This document shows, piece after piece, positions 44,990 to 57,059 of a stretch of DNA of 64,000 nt. The notes below the pieces were generated by a model. That model was not told the DNA's origin. It made no database searches and saw only the letters and a list, made by a program, of their open reading frames with translations. The stretch comes from Isoetes taiwanensis (taxonomy: Eukaryota > Streptophyta > Lycopodiopsida > Isoetales > Isoetaceae): contig JAJEKV010000020.1 of the NCBI GenBank assembly GCA_021234155.1, forward strand, positions 10,656,346 to 10,720,345, in the 5' to 3' direction. A program made the position numbers and the translations under genes. Within the stretch, counting starts at the first letter, position 1, and every line of letters begins with the position of its first letter.

Positions 44990-46542
44990 TCAGGACCATC
45001 TCTAAAGAGAGGGTTTAGGAAATACCCGACTCTATGTAAAGGTGAGTGAAGCATTGTCGACCTTGCTTGCAATCCCTCGTGCTCATCTTGTATACGATTT
45101 ATGATGGACTGAATTCTAGAATAAGGCACCTTATCTTTTATACCATTGAGAACCTCAATCAAGTGACGCATGCACTCATAGATCAAACCCATAGTTGAGC
45201 TTTCCCTATCCGCTAGTCTCAAAACTTTCAACAAAGGGGTGAGCACATAAACAATCTCCTTGACTTGGATAAAGAAATCAATGCTTCTAATCAATGCATA
45301 AACTTCCTTACCATTGGGTCTTTTTGAGTGCTTCCAAACACTCCACTCGTCGTTCATGATCATGCTCACTAATGCTTTCTCAATTTCCTCACTTGCCAAT
45401 TTCTCCAAAACTATGAACAAGTATGAGAATCTAGTAGCTACTAGTTTCAACAAGGATCTCTTGCGGAACTTATGCCATAAAGAAATGTCGCTCTCCTTGC
45501 ACATGAGAAATGTCACAATCTTCTTTGCACCATTCACCACAGGAAGAACCCAATCCAATCGGCCTATATCTTCAAAGCGAAGATCTAAGCAATGGTATGC
45601 ACAACGTGTATAAAAGATAGATGGAAACTCCAATTCTAGCATCTCACCGGCTCTTACACAATTTGAACTATTATCAATAACCTGCACAATGTTCTCTTTC
45701 CTAACTATGTCAATATTAACCTTTTTGAACTCATCAAACAAAAAGATAGCATCTTTTTTCTTGCCGCTTGCATCAATAGATTTCAAAAACATGGAATCAA
45801 AACAATTCGAGGCCACAAAATTAATAATGGGTCTCTTCCTTACATCAGACCACCCATCTGAATAAATTGAAACTCCATACCTCTTCCATGTATTCTTCAC
45901 AGGCTGCAATCTTTGTTCCACAGAATTGTATTCTGCTTGTAAGTGTTTTTCCTTCAAATCACCGAAGCTTAATGGTTTGTATCCTGGACCAGCTTTAGCC
46001 ACCGCAGTACAGTACTTCTTGAAGAGTTTACTTTGTGCAATATTGTAAGCAATTCCACAGCCATAGAACAACCTGCGTTGTGCTTCATCTGTGTGTGCCT
46101 AAAAAGTTTTTGGATGGAGGATCCACTCCCAACATTATCCTCTTGGCGCTCTTGCGTGAAATATTGTTATCATAAACTGAAGATAAAGAGAGTCCACCTA
46201 TAGGAAGAGAAAGACAATTACAAAAAGAATAATTAACAAACATTAATTATGAAAGGGAAAAGTTATCTTACCGGCACTTTCTATAGAAGCAATACCCCCT
46301 AAGGCTAAGGATTCTTGCAGGAGTTCTTGTATGCAAATCCTAGCATCATCTGGATTGAATTGGGGATCAATCTCCTTGGCCTTTTTTACGGCCCTTGCCT
46401 CTTCCTTCTTTTCAATATCATTAAAGACATGGCTAGGTGCTCTTGGACACTTTTCTACACCAACTCCTTTCTTACCAATAATATGAGCACGAATCATATC
46501 AGCTCCACCAGTCCATGAATGGCCACAATACTTGCATTTCAC
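44990..46542 (-). pseudogene. hAT-type transposase, C-terminally truncated
   Basis: Minus-strand gene. The N-terminal exon (46542-46243) carries a BED-type zinc finger: CKYCGHSWTGGADMIRAH with a downstream His/Cys pair. After an intron and a short exon (about 46200-46105, NNISRKSAKRIMLGVDPPSK) comes the long block to 44990. It has a DUF659-like region (SDGWSDVRKRPIINF, IVQVIDNSSNCVRAGEM, CAYHCLDLRFEDIG) and the start of the catalytic C-terminal half. A one-base shift separates the second and third blocks near 46100. The hATC dimerisation domain is missing: the frame runs into LINE sequence at about 44990. No terminal repeats identified. Confidence 0.85.
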
Positions 46543-46640
46543 TCATGCTTGTCCAGAAAAATTTGATTCCTTAATAATTATGACATGTTGCCATTCTAGT
46601 CCCTTCAACATTCTAAAAGTTGATAGGAAATTCAAGATTA

Positions 46641-47095
46641 GCAATTGAAATACAATACTTGGCTGGAAAAAGAAAACATTTCCTTGATACAATCTGAAAT
46701 TTGTGTTTAGGAATACAATGCCTTTTGATATTTTCTGATATGCTTTTAAAATTTGATCAACATCTATAGAACATGGAGAAAGGATCCATGAATCGAACTT
46801 ACCTTTGGTTTGCTATGGCTCCAAAAAAGTATCAGAAGCAATTGAAATACAATACTTGGCTGAAAAAAGAAAGCATTTCCTTCATACAATCTGAAATTTG
46901 AATATTTCCTTGATATGTTCTGAAATTCAATGCTTTCTAATATTTTCTGATATGCTTTTAAAATTTGATCAACATCTTTCTGCAACCCATTTCTGAAATA
47001 TCTTTTAAAATTCGATTCAGAAATCCATCTCTGATACATCTTCAATAAAATTCGATCCCCAACCCATTTCTGATACATCTTCAATAAAATTATGC
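46641..47095. repeat. Diverged tandem repeats downstream of the hAT start
   Basis: GCAATTGAAATACAATACTTGGCTG starts near 46641 and 46831 (about 190-bp period). Both copies end in TTTTAAAATTTGATCAACATCT. They are followed by three shorter repeats of CCCATTTCTGATACATCTTC type (46985-47090). No coding content. Confidence 0.8.
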
Positions 47096-47099
47096 TTGA

Positions 47100-49630
47100 T
47101 TACCTTGCCTCTAATTCGTTTGACCTCTAATTCGTTTCATAAGCCCGAGCTATTCTGTCTGAACTGAAACAAAAAGTATAGAACACCGGAGAAGGGATCC
47201 AAGAATCGATCTTAACTCTGGCTTGATGTGGCTCCAAAAAAGTATCAGCCTGGATGTGGCTCCAGCATACACCAGAAGGATGTGGCTCCAGAACCGATTT
47301 GGATCAAAAGGAGGTGACTACAGAACCGATAAATCTCGTGGCCTCCTTGTAGCTCTGGCACAAACCGAGAGCAAAATGTATCAGACGAAATTTGGCGGCA
47401 GATAATAGCTCTTTTAGGTTAGATCTTTGCATATCTTGATTCGTCTCCAAAAAATAAACAGAATGGTTTTTTTTTTTCAAAATTGACATCTGTCATATTC
47501 TGACCAAAAAATAACAGGTTAGTTTTTGTTAGTTATTTTGCTAATGCCTAACGCGTTACAAATTTGGGGATAATGCATTATCTGCTAACTATGGATGCAG
47601 TTGATGCATCTAGTGGCCAAGGGAAAGTCCGAGAATAGGTATCAACAGCCGAACAAGGGATAGAAAACCACATGGTATTGGAGCAAATAAACAAACAGAA
47701 GCCAAGCAATCATAAACCAAGGAGTAAGAAACAGAGGTGAAGGATCGAAGGGCCTAAGAAGACGAAGAAAAAGAAGCAGATTGGAGACAAATTAAAGGCT
47801 GGATCCAGAAATTACAGAAAAAGAAGCGGATTGGAGCAAAATAGAGGCAAGAACCAGATTGTAAATGGCAGAGGGATAAAAGCGATCCAAAGGAAAGGAA
47901 CGAAGAATGGTTGATCTTGTAAAGGACTGTAAAAATGCAAAATTTCAGAATTCGACCCGTCAAAAAAGGCAAAGAAGGATCGAAGGCCTCAAGGACCACC
48001 GAACAAAGGAAGCAGAATGGAGAAAATTAGGATGATGGAACCAGATCGGAATGGGTAGAGGGGAAGAAACCAATCCAAAGAAGGAAAGAAGAATGATCAA
48101 ACTTGACAATCCATGGCAAGGGAAGGCAAAGAACATGGGTTTAAAGCCCACAAAAATTGGCAGGAAGACCTATGCTGTGTTCTATTGCTAATCGATGTGG
48201 CAAAAGCTAAAGAAGCTGATCTTAAGGGCAGATAGATGGCAAACTTCCGGAAACTAGGAAAAGGCAGAAAGCAGTTGTCCATGGCAAAACACTGATCTAT
48301 CAAACAAAAAACACTAATCCAGACACAAGCCGATTCATGCATTGGAAGGAAAAGAGCAGTAGTCCACTAACCAACCAACAACCACCCTCGAATCCATGCG
48401 ATACAACCCACGCAGTCGATGCAAATATGAACTGAAAAAAGCAAAGCAAATTAAATCGTCGGGAAGAGAAGACCCATATCTTGCTAGCTAGAGATAGCTC
48501 TCTTGTGGGTGTTGGACGGAGTAGGCGTGGATGGAGAGGCGTGGACCTAGGAGTCAGGCAAGCGACGATCAACAAAACTGGACCCTGGCTGTGGATAGGA
48601 AATCGAAGGGAGCTAGGTAGGGCCAATAGCGCCTAACAACAAAGCTCAAGAGAACTCTGATAGCAAATGAGGCAAAAAATGGGCTATATATACGATGATG
48701 CGATGATGGAGTATCCCCATCCAAGAAATGTCGGTTCTATTCGTCATAGAACCGTGGCAATACAAAGATCTCTAATGGATCAGATGCAATTTAAGTAAAA
48801 AGGATCCCACTTGGATCTGAATCATCTCTGTAATTTATACATGAGCCTCTCTCAACCTCTTCTTCTGTCTAACCAGTACTATAGTATTAACATCTTTTCA
48901 ATTAAAAAGAATATTATAGGAGCCAAATGCTCATTTTCCAAAAGCTCTAGACAAATCTTGAATGCTCCAAAAAACCTCTTGCAAAACTAGAAATGCAGAG
49001 AAAAAAGATGAAGACTAATCTGAACAATTTTCTTGTACTGCCCAGAGAAGTCAAAATGCTACAAACTATGATCAAATTCTAGAGTTTTACTACTAAATGC
49101 AACTGTATTGTCGGGATATGCCAGTCAGCCAACCTGCAAAGCTAAACACACATCCTAGCCACCAAAACTTACCTCTAATTTTGGTTTATAGTATTTGGTC
49201 TTGATATGGAAGCATCTTCCTGGAAACAATTAGATCCCTAGCTCGGTAATCTCAAATAAACTGACGTCCTATTTTAAAACCGTAAAATTGAAATCAAGAA
49301 TGTACTCTGGCTCCTTAAAAGAAAACATCTCTAGATCTTTACACTAGCAAGAAAGAGCAAGAGGAAGGGGAAAAGGCCAACAATTCAGAAGATCCGCCAT
49401 TAATTAGACTGCCCAGAAAAGCATACATAAAAACTGCTCTCTTTATATTTCTGTTGATAATCTACTACCTTATGGGCTCTATGTCCTTTCGGATCCTGCT
49501 CTAAATAAGGAAATATAAATTCTAAGAAACTTACATGATCTTGCTCAAACCAGCTTGAGCAAATCAGGCCACGTTAGGTGGCATCTTGCAAAATCATAAA
49601 AAGCATGATTTAATTAATTGGAGAGAATAA
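47100..49630. other. Gene-poor stretch
   Basis: GGATGTGGCTCCA repeats three times at 47228-47295. Purine-rich sequence at 47740-48120 contains two diverged copies of a GGATCGAAGG...GAAGCAGA unit. Minus-strand frames around 48300-48626 are hydrophobic and Ser/Leu-rich without a family match. AT-rich after 48850. No supported gene. Confidence 0.4.
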
Positions 49631-49639
49631 CGCAATTTT

Positions 49640-50690
49640 GAGAATTTCAAGCACAGCTAATTTGCTCAAGCACAAATAGTTTCACCTACTTCTTGAGCCC
49701 AAGATACATGAGGTCACATGATACATATATCCATACAAATTATGCATTATACTTGTACGTGTACATGATACTTGTACACGCTCAATAATGGCGCTACAAT
49801 GTACACCTCCTCGTCCAGAGCACATCCAAACCATCAAGTGCTCCATGAGCTACAATGATCTTTTGCGTGAGAAAGGGTGTCAAACTTGATCCCTATCTGC
49901 AATCCAAAGCTAATGGTCCTGAGATTCGTTGCCTCGGGCTAATTCGTGTTGTGATCCATCTTATTTGGATTCCTGAGCGCGAGATCTATGAGCTGAATGC
50001 CATTACCTCAGCAGGTGTTGATGATGAGTGAATCAGTTATGATTTGTGCACCTGTTAAGGATATAATGATATAAACACTTCTGAAATATGTAAGGATGTA
50101 TAAGCATAGTGAATATTATTTGATGTATCGAACCTGAGTAATTTGTAAGGTTGTGCTCGTCGACCTCCACTTTTTCTGCAAGCAGTCCCTAATTTCAAGC
50201 ACACCTAATTTACTCAAGCACAAAGACTTTTACCTACTCAAGTCCAAGATATATGATTACGCATGATACATATGTCCATACAAATTATGCGTTGTACTTA
50301 TAAGTGTACATGATACTTGTACGTGCTCAATAATGGTGGCACAATGCACATCAATAATTCACATCAATAATTTTACTTGACTATAAAAGCAGCTCCATTC
50401 GTTAGTAGAGATCATTCATCTCCAATGGATTATTCGCCTACTCTTGTGCACCACATCGAGGCGATCAAGTGCTCAATGAGCTACAATGATCTTGTCGGTT
50501 GCCAAATAAGGGATATTCTTCTAGATCCCTACCTGCAATCCAAAGCTAATGGTGCAAAGATTCGTTGCCCCAGGCCAACTCGTGTTATGATCCATCTTAT
50601 TTGGCTTCCTGAGCGCAATAGCTATGAGATATCAGGGATCACCTTAGCAGGTGTTGAGGATGAGTGAATCAGAATTTCAGCAATATATAA
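49640..50690 (+). repeat. Tandem duplicate units each ending in the same short open frame
   Basis: Two units of about 550 bases. Both start TTTCAAGCACA-CTAATTT (49647, 50192), pass through ACATGATACTTGTA-CGCTCAATAATGG, and end in a frame reading YLQSKANG...RV.IHLIW.PER...GV.DE before TGAATCAG. The second copy has an open frame at 50377-50667 (96 codons, MTIKAAPFVSRDHSSPMDYS...) including IRDILLDPYLQSKANGAKIR; the first (49793-50032) has a frameshift. The protein is not recognised. Between the units sits the 124-bp inverted repeat arm. Confidence 0.75.
50057..50180. repeat. Left arm of a 124-bp inverted repeat bracketing 50-64 kb
   Basis: Aligns without gaps to the reverse complement of 63877-64000 with 5 mismatches in 124 bases. 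The inner boundary of similarity is sharp (50181 versus 63876). The outer boundary cannot be seen because the right copy runs off the window. Confidence 0.92.
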
Positions 50691-50695
50691 TGTAG

Positions 50696-51318
50696 CAGGG
50701 ATAGGTTCTGTACGTATGAAATCTAAATTCCTGACGTATAAAGTTAAAAAATGCGTATTTTTTTGGAAAAAAAGCGTATTTTTTTTAGTCGGCGGCGTAT
50801 TTTTCGCGTCGCCGATACCTTGTTTAGTCGGTAGAGGTTTCAGCGTCGCAAAAAAGTAAAACTAACGTCTGGGGGGAGGGGACCTTATAGTAATGCAGCC
50901 AAACTATCAGACGAGAAAAACCGATATCTCCAGCGTCACATGGGTTTCATACGCCAAAACAAATTCAAAAAAAAAAAAAAATTTTGTGCCCACTTTATCA
51001 CAGGTTTAAGAGGTTTATAAGATTTCGCGTACCACCGAAATTCAAATTTCAAATTTATGCACGGATTTTTTTTTTCCGCGCGAAAAACCTTTTGTTTCGC
51101 GAAACTATCCATAGACGAAAACATGGTCCGTTTCGATACTGTACGGTTTTCGCGTGAAAAAACCTTTCAGCGTCTGTAAAATGTTTTCAGCGTCGCCTGG
51201 AAAAATCTTCCGATGCCAGAATTTTTTTCTTGGTATTTTATACATCAAATATGTCTTGGTATCATACAATTTATACATTATTCCATATAAAACCGTCTAA
51301 ATAAATTAAACCTATCCA
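50696..51318. mobile_element. Candidate hAT-like MITE with GC-containing subterminal repeats
   Basis: The left end CAGGGATAGGTT and the complement of the right end (TGGATAGGTT) pair over GGATAGGTT. The seven bases AATGTAG lie directly outside both ends (50689-50695, 51319-51325), near the 8-bp duplication expected of hAT elements. Repeated CAGCGTCGC/CGTCGC and TTCGCG motifs fill both flanks (50780-50850, 51060-51220). No coding sequence. Confidence 0.5.
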
Positions 51319-51806
51319 AATGTAGTGATGTCCCTGGATTTTTTTGCTACATATTCTAAGCGAGGTGCACCTTTTGTTTACGGTCGCCGGATCTGTCAAT
51401 CCGACGGCCCCGCATCAGATGTTGGAGCCTCACGAACACCTCTCGTTCGACAGATGCTCAATTATGATTGGGGACGCCTATGATTTTAAGATGTCGAATC
51501 TGAGTTTGCCTAAGGTTTTTGATGGTATATCAAGAAATTCTATGTTTTTCACAAGCTTTTAGAATATGAAATCTTGATTTGAACCTCTACCAAAATAACT
51601 TTCCTAATAAGACTACTTTAACCAATCTAACCATAGCTAATGTGACTATTTTTTATCTTAAATCTATGTTTTTTTTTATAATAACCCATTGAATTGTTTT
51701 AGGGATATGGTCTATGGTTTCAAGAATTATATCTATATCAAATCCCCCTGGAACCCCCTGTTATTTTGCTACATATAAGATATAGTAATGCATAAGAGCA
51801 CTTGTA

Positions 51807-54800
51807 TTAATCTGAAAAATGCAGAGAGTAATAAAAAATAACTATTTTAATGTACCTTGAAGACTCAAGTTTCATCTTCGTCCTCTGAGGCCTCTTTGGC
51901 AAGTAACTTTGTAATTGAGCCGCTACACTCGCAGGTATCACTACCATCTGAGGCTTGTCCTTGACTGACCAACCATAATCTATGGTTTTGAGATGTTGAT
52001 AACGCGGCCTGTCGTTCAGATTTGGCCTCCACCTTTTATGCCAGCAGTCCCTATACTGTTGTTCATAAGAGGTACCTTTTCTTGCTATCGGCTTCCACCA
52101 AGACACGAACAACACCTCTTAAGTGTGGGGAAGAGTTGGGTCTTTGCCTGAGGCTCCTCTTCAGCAAAAGGCCATCCATCACGAAGATGAGTCTCCTGGT
52201 CTAATGAGCAAGAGCATACCCTTCTTGACATCTTGGTAGGGATCGAATGTTTCAACTGGGTTTTGTGGTTTATCCTTTGCAGGGCCGACATAGTGCGGAC
52301 GTGTTATGTACTCGTCGAGCATTACTGACTCAGGCTCCATTAGCACGGACTGTGTAGTGAGAGGCCAGAAGTCTTTAATTTCCTGGGTTCCAGGTGGGAC
52401 CTGTCCAAGTGCATGCATCAGAGTCGACCAGTAGTCAATAACCTCATTCATGTAGGCATTAGACCATGAGTTTACACCACCATGAGATATGTTTGCCCAA
52501 TGCATCATGTACTTTGCAATGGACGAGCGTAAGGCACCCATATCTTTGAGGCTATCATATGGCTTCACAGCCTTAGGTGTTATTGGCATACCATCTGCAT
52601 CTGCCTTCCACATTCTTATTCCATTCTCAGGGAGCCATTCTCGATGCCCTGGCCTCATCTTGTAATATATAAGTGGCCATCCATCTTTCATGACAAATTT
52701 GAAGAGCAGGGGCTCCAGGTGCCCAACCAAGCAATCCTTCTTGTCTGGAATCTATCCTTTCACAAATGACTTCCAATCAGAAACTTCAGTGACTAGGTAC
52801 GGCGTCGGTGCTTTGGTACTACACTCTCGAAATAACTGCATGAGTTCAGGAATGGTGAGTGCATCTGACCTGCGCAATAATGTTGAGTAATTCCCGAACA
52901 ATGCATCAATGTCATCATGGGTATGGCCGACCATCATAAATCCAAGCTGTATCTGATAAAAAACCCCCAGCCATACAAGATAAGAAAGGTAGGAAAAGAG
53001 ATATCTGTTCTTGTTCTGGCCAAAGCAATTGTCCAGTTGTAAATATAGCCTTCTAGATAGATGTTTGGGGTGAACTGGAGCACTAGGAGGGGCCATAAAT
53101 TCTTGTCCAGTGCTACTGACCTTTTTAGTCCTAAATGCCATAGTGTTGAGGACTGCTGCTCCCCATGCACAATCAGGGCGCTCAACTTCTCTTAAATGGC
53201 CCCAGTTGTCTCTCGAAGCATCCTCCAGGGTTTTAAGCGTGTGGTTCAAGGACCCAATATGAAAATTAAAATCATCCTTCCACAAATCTAGTGAAAAATG
53301 GCCCAGAGCCCCAATACCATGGCCATGCATCAATGCACCTGTCACACTTACTTTCAAGTGTTCTCCTCTACACACTCATTTGGCTAACTTCTCAAATCTA
53401 GGTACCATTGTCTTGTTCTGATCCATCTTGTCATGAATGATTGTCAGAGCTTGCTCAGGAGCACGATGTGATAAAGCTCTCCACGACCAATACAGGCTCC
53501 TACAAGAAATCTGTGTTGTCATGTGTGCCTTCCTTTCGATCTGCAATTCTCTTCTCTCTATTGGATCTCTTGTCTTAGCCATTTTCTCTTTTATTACAAT
53601 ACAGCTATTGCACTTGGAGAAAGCTATCCTCTTCGCAATTGCAACCTCTGGGTGATGTAACTTCCATCCCCCTAAGAATGATGATTGGGAGATGTGCTTG
53701 CATGTCATCTCCACTACACTGGCATCCACCTCGTGGAGAATGTTCTTCTTTGTTAGGACAGAAGGGAGCCTCTTCACATTCGCTCTCACACCTTCATTAG
53801 AGATTTTTGACCTATGGGGCATCGTCTTTGCATTCTCATCTATGTACATAGACAGTAGGGCATTTCATGCTAGAGTGTGCGACCTTGGTTTCTTTGAGCC
53901 CGTATTACCATGTTCAAACCCTATGACCAGCAAGGAAAAGTTTACGCCACTTATAGAAAGTTGACATTGGAATGCTGCAAGCTTTGTGCCATGCTTTCAA
54001 GCATACTTGCTTGTTATTCAGCATCACCTTCCGGACTTGCCCATTTTCTGAGCAAAGGTCAAGCATGTTATAAGCAAAGGTGGTCCTGCCCGATGCACTT
54101 ATGTTCCAAAAGAAACTTCGCATGCATTTGATCTCACAGATGGAGAAAAGGGCACAGCATCTGCGAATGCAGCAAATCGTGGACTTGAAGTCTAGAATAG
54201 AGGCCGCAGTGATTTTCTTATCAACCTTGCATGGGGTAGCAGGTGTTCGTGGTGTTCGATTTACCATTCTATAAGACCTCTTTCGAGTCTTAGGAACTTC
54301 CGCTTGCATTGCATATGGTTCTGCTTCGATATTCTGTTCTTTCACAGCCTTTATGAAAGTCGATACTGGGATATTGTCAACTAGCACGAAGGCATTGGAC
54401 CACCTCACCAGATCGTGCAGTTGCGGCATTTCAGCACAAGCTTGGCATCTCATAGACGACTTCTCTGGCATGGGGCATATCTTCATCACGGTGGCAGCCA
54501 GGAAGTCTTCCCCTAACCTTATGTCGCCAACTACCTGGTTAGGATAAGTGAAAATGATCATCCCGTGTGCATATGGCATGTAGTAGCAGTCATGCATCAG
54601 CATGCAGTTCCTCTTCACCAACTCATCTCTTGAAATGCCTCTATTAGAACAGGTTTGCTTGACGGAACTTTCCTCGTCTTCGACTACCTGCCAGTTAATT
54701 TTTTTTAATTGCGCTGGCGGAGTCAATATGTCACCTTCTGATGCGAGGGACGCTATAGAATTAACAGGCCATACAATGAAACTCCCGAGAGAATCTCCGA

Positions 54801-54975
54801 GTTTTGAAATCTCCACTTCTGGATATGGCAAGGGTATGTTGCCATCCAAAATCTTATCCATAGACACTACCATGGTGTCCCCCCGCAAGGGCAAGTTGTG
54901 ATGTTTGTTGAAGTCATGTACTTTGCCCTCGCCAACTTTGACACCGTTGGATAATATAGATCTTGCCTCAGTCAT
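51807..54975 (-). pseudogene. DDE-type transposase gene with DNxxxQNKN and GHTHDDID motifs, decayed
   Basis: Minus-strand gene in consecutive blocks. 54975-53914: N-terminal region with LPLRGDTMVVSMDKILDG and KLGDSLGSFIVWP, resembling a domain of plant transposon proteins, then CLKAWHKACSIPMSTFYKWR (helix-turn-helix-like). 53849-53376: AFSKCNSCIVIKEKMAKTRD and IIHDKMDQNKTMVPR. 53375-52752: LYLQLDNCFGQNKN and FMMVGHTHDDIDALFG, the strongest catalytic-type signature. 52730-51812: C-terminus with WANISHGGVNSW and QYRDCWHKRWRP. The family is one found in oomycetes, animals and plants (possibly Pfam DUF7869). In-frame stops lie at 53376-53378 and near 52750, with shifts near 53905 and 52120-52190, so this copy is not functional. 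Confidence 0.75.
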
Positions 54976-56650
54976 CTTGAACTGACAGGGCCGACATTGC
55001 TACTAGAAATTGCGGTGGCGATAATGCGTAGTACTAAATGCTTTTATGAGGGAGGATGTTGAATAGCAAGAAAAACCAGAGCTGTTGAAGATCGCGCCCG
55101 CGATCTAGCTGAGGACTCCCGGGCTTTTACAAGTAGGGTCCAATGCTGAGACACGATTGCTCGAATGCCAAAGCACGTTTGCTAGAATGCTGAGATATGC
55201 CTGTTTTTAGCTGATGAAGATCGCTGTCGCGATCTAATTAAGGACCTACAGATTTGTCCACACAACGGACATTAAATTAGTTAGTTTGCTACGACGTGTG
55301 AATAAAGACATGTGAAGCAATTTCTGTAGAATTATGGTTTTTGGAAGCAATTGATGATTTGATTGGTACACCAGGTTGATGTTTATGTTCTGAAATTCAT
55401 TTCAGACTCACTCAAGAAGTATTTAGTATAAAAACGTGTAACTACTACTGCTCTCTAACTTGTTCATTAGATATAATGATGTTAAAATGATATAAAGAAG
55501 TTATATAGATGTTTTAGTAGTATGACTTGCCTGTTTACACTCTTCACATTGTCGAAAACTTTCGCAGATGTCGCAGCAGTCGAAACTCAAGTAAAATCTT
55601 TATAAATATTCTAGATCGCCTTCCCTGTGCGGTTGAGCGCCTCAAATCCCAGCAATTTAAAACGATCGGCTTCGAAGAAATATTCAGCGCCTCAACAGCC
55701 TCCTCCTCGAGTCCAATTCAAATGAATGGCTAATGTGCCTGTGTAGCTGGGTCAAATGTTTTTGAATTTCAAATGCAGGTAGTTTCGGCAGGGCATTTCA
55801 GTTCCGTATTGTTACTCTGATATTCCTAATTAAACTCGCGTGCCATGAGTATTATGTTTTCCTGCAAAATGTCCGATGCCGTATTGTGAGTGTCACTATC
55901 TCATTTAAAATGGCATGCCTCAACTAGTCAGATCTCCCTCCCCTGTCACATGGTATAGAATTTTGAACTCGGTGCGTGGACGTTCGTATACAGAATAAAA
56001 GTTTGAAATACGGCCTTTTTAAGAATATTCTTGAACCGCTGCCAGAATTTATTTCACCAGCTTTATTTAATTCGCCCGCGAAAATTACTGCGACCGTCGA
56101 AAATCAATTTTATGGCAGTCATTATGGCGGGCTATTAATGACCCCCATTCCATAAATTAAGGAAAATTCCAGATTACGGCCACTTCGCGAACCTTTTCAA
56201 GAGCGCCATAAAAAAATTTCGAGCGCCTTCGACCACCGCCATGTCTCGATCAGCCGCCCTAAAAGAAGGTATTTTCCGCGCTTTTCAAGACCACTGCTAT
56301 CGTTCTAGCATTACTTGTCCTGTTTTTAGCATTGTATATGCTCGAAAGGATCGCGACCGCGATCTTCACGAGCAATATTTCTATATTTTCACAGTCTTAA
56401 TGCCCGTGAGAATCGCGATCGCGATTCCTTTCACCAGTATGTATAGTATAGTCTGGTTGGATTGCTCAAAACTATCGCGGGCGCGATCCTATTGAGCACT
56501 TTTTCTTTTTATCATATCTTTGGTCGCTCATAAGGATGTGATCCGCGTTCCTTGTGACCTCTGGCTGTTAGCAATGTTTTTAGAAGCTTGGCAAAGATTT
56601 TCGGCATGTTCCAACGAGTTATTTTCAAAGTCGACTTCTCATCACTTTCA
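54976..56650. other. Spacer holding the 16-bp palindrome family
   Basis: Between the minus-strand transposase and the plus-strand gene fragments. No supported gene; the short frames at 55527 and 56241 overlap palindromes and AT-rich sequence. This is the natural place for divergent promoters of the two genes, but no core promoter can be identified. Confidence 0.5.
55090..56488. repeat. Five 16-bp palindromes of the form GATCGCG-NN-CGCGATC
   Basis: Copies at 55090-55105, 55219-55234, 56349-56364, 56411-56426 and 56473-56488. The first two sit in a diverged direct repeat (TGAAGATCGC...GCGATCTA-x-T-x-AGGAC). The motif is notable because the surrounding DNA is AT-rich and such CpG-dense palindromes are otherwise rare in the window. 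Confidence 0.88.
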
Positions 56651-57050
56651 TTTTGCTAGCATCAGGTCCTCGAGGCATTCGAATGCCCAACGCCGAACCC
56701 CATTTTTGTAACTCCGATAGAAGTCGAAAGTGGTGCATGGAAATAGATCAAACCAAACCACATGTTGCAGGAGATCGACGAAAGGACTTATGTCTGTTCT
56801 TGAGGAACAGAAAGGGGCCAGAAGACTTTGAACAGATGGGCATAATAATTACTATGTGCGAAGGCACCAAAAATAACGTTCAGGATGCAATCATATGCAC
56901 GGCGTGAAGGATACACAAACAACATCCTACGGTTTGTGGAATATGTTTTGCGTTGGCAAAACTATGATCCATCTATCATGACCGTAAGCAAAGCGAATAA
57001 GCCTGCTAGTGGGAAGGGGGTACCTACTAGTGCCAAAGGATATGGCTAGA
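56651..57050 (+). pseudogene. Second copy of the N-terminal domain of the ParB-methyltransferase protein
   Basis: Frame 56653-56907 includes KWCMEIDQTKPHVAGDRRKD, LCLFLRNRKGPEDFEQMGI and NNVQDAI. This parallels the gene at 59861 (WCMEIGNIHPGSQTNHLKDL, LLYFGEKGTRKMHSAGI, NDEFQIDVEHTI). A second frame from 56889 continues REGYTNNILRFVEYVLRWQN and ends at a stop near 57049. The match is by eye and moderate in identity, but the order of WCMEI, KDL, G-I and the charged Asn segment agrees. No ParB or methyltransferase part follows. Confidence 0.5.
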
Positions 57051-57059
57051 ACTTGCTAT

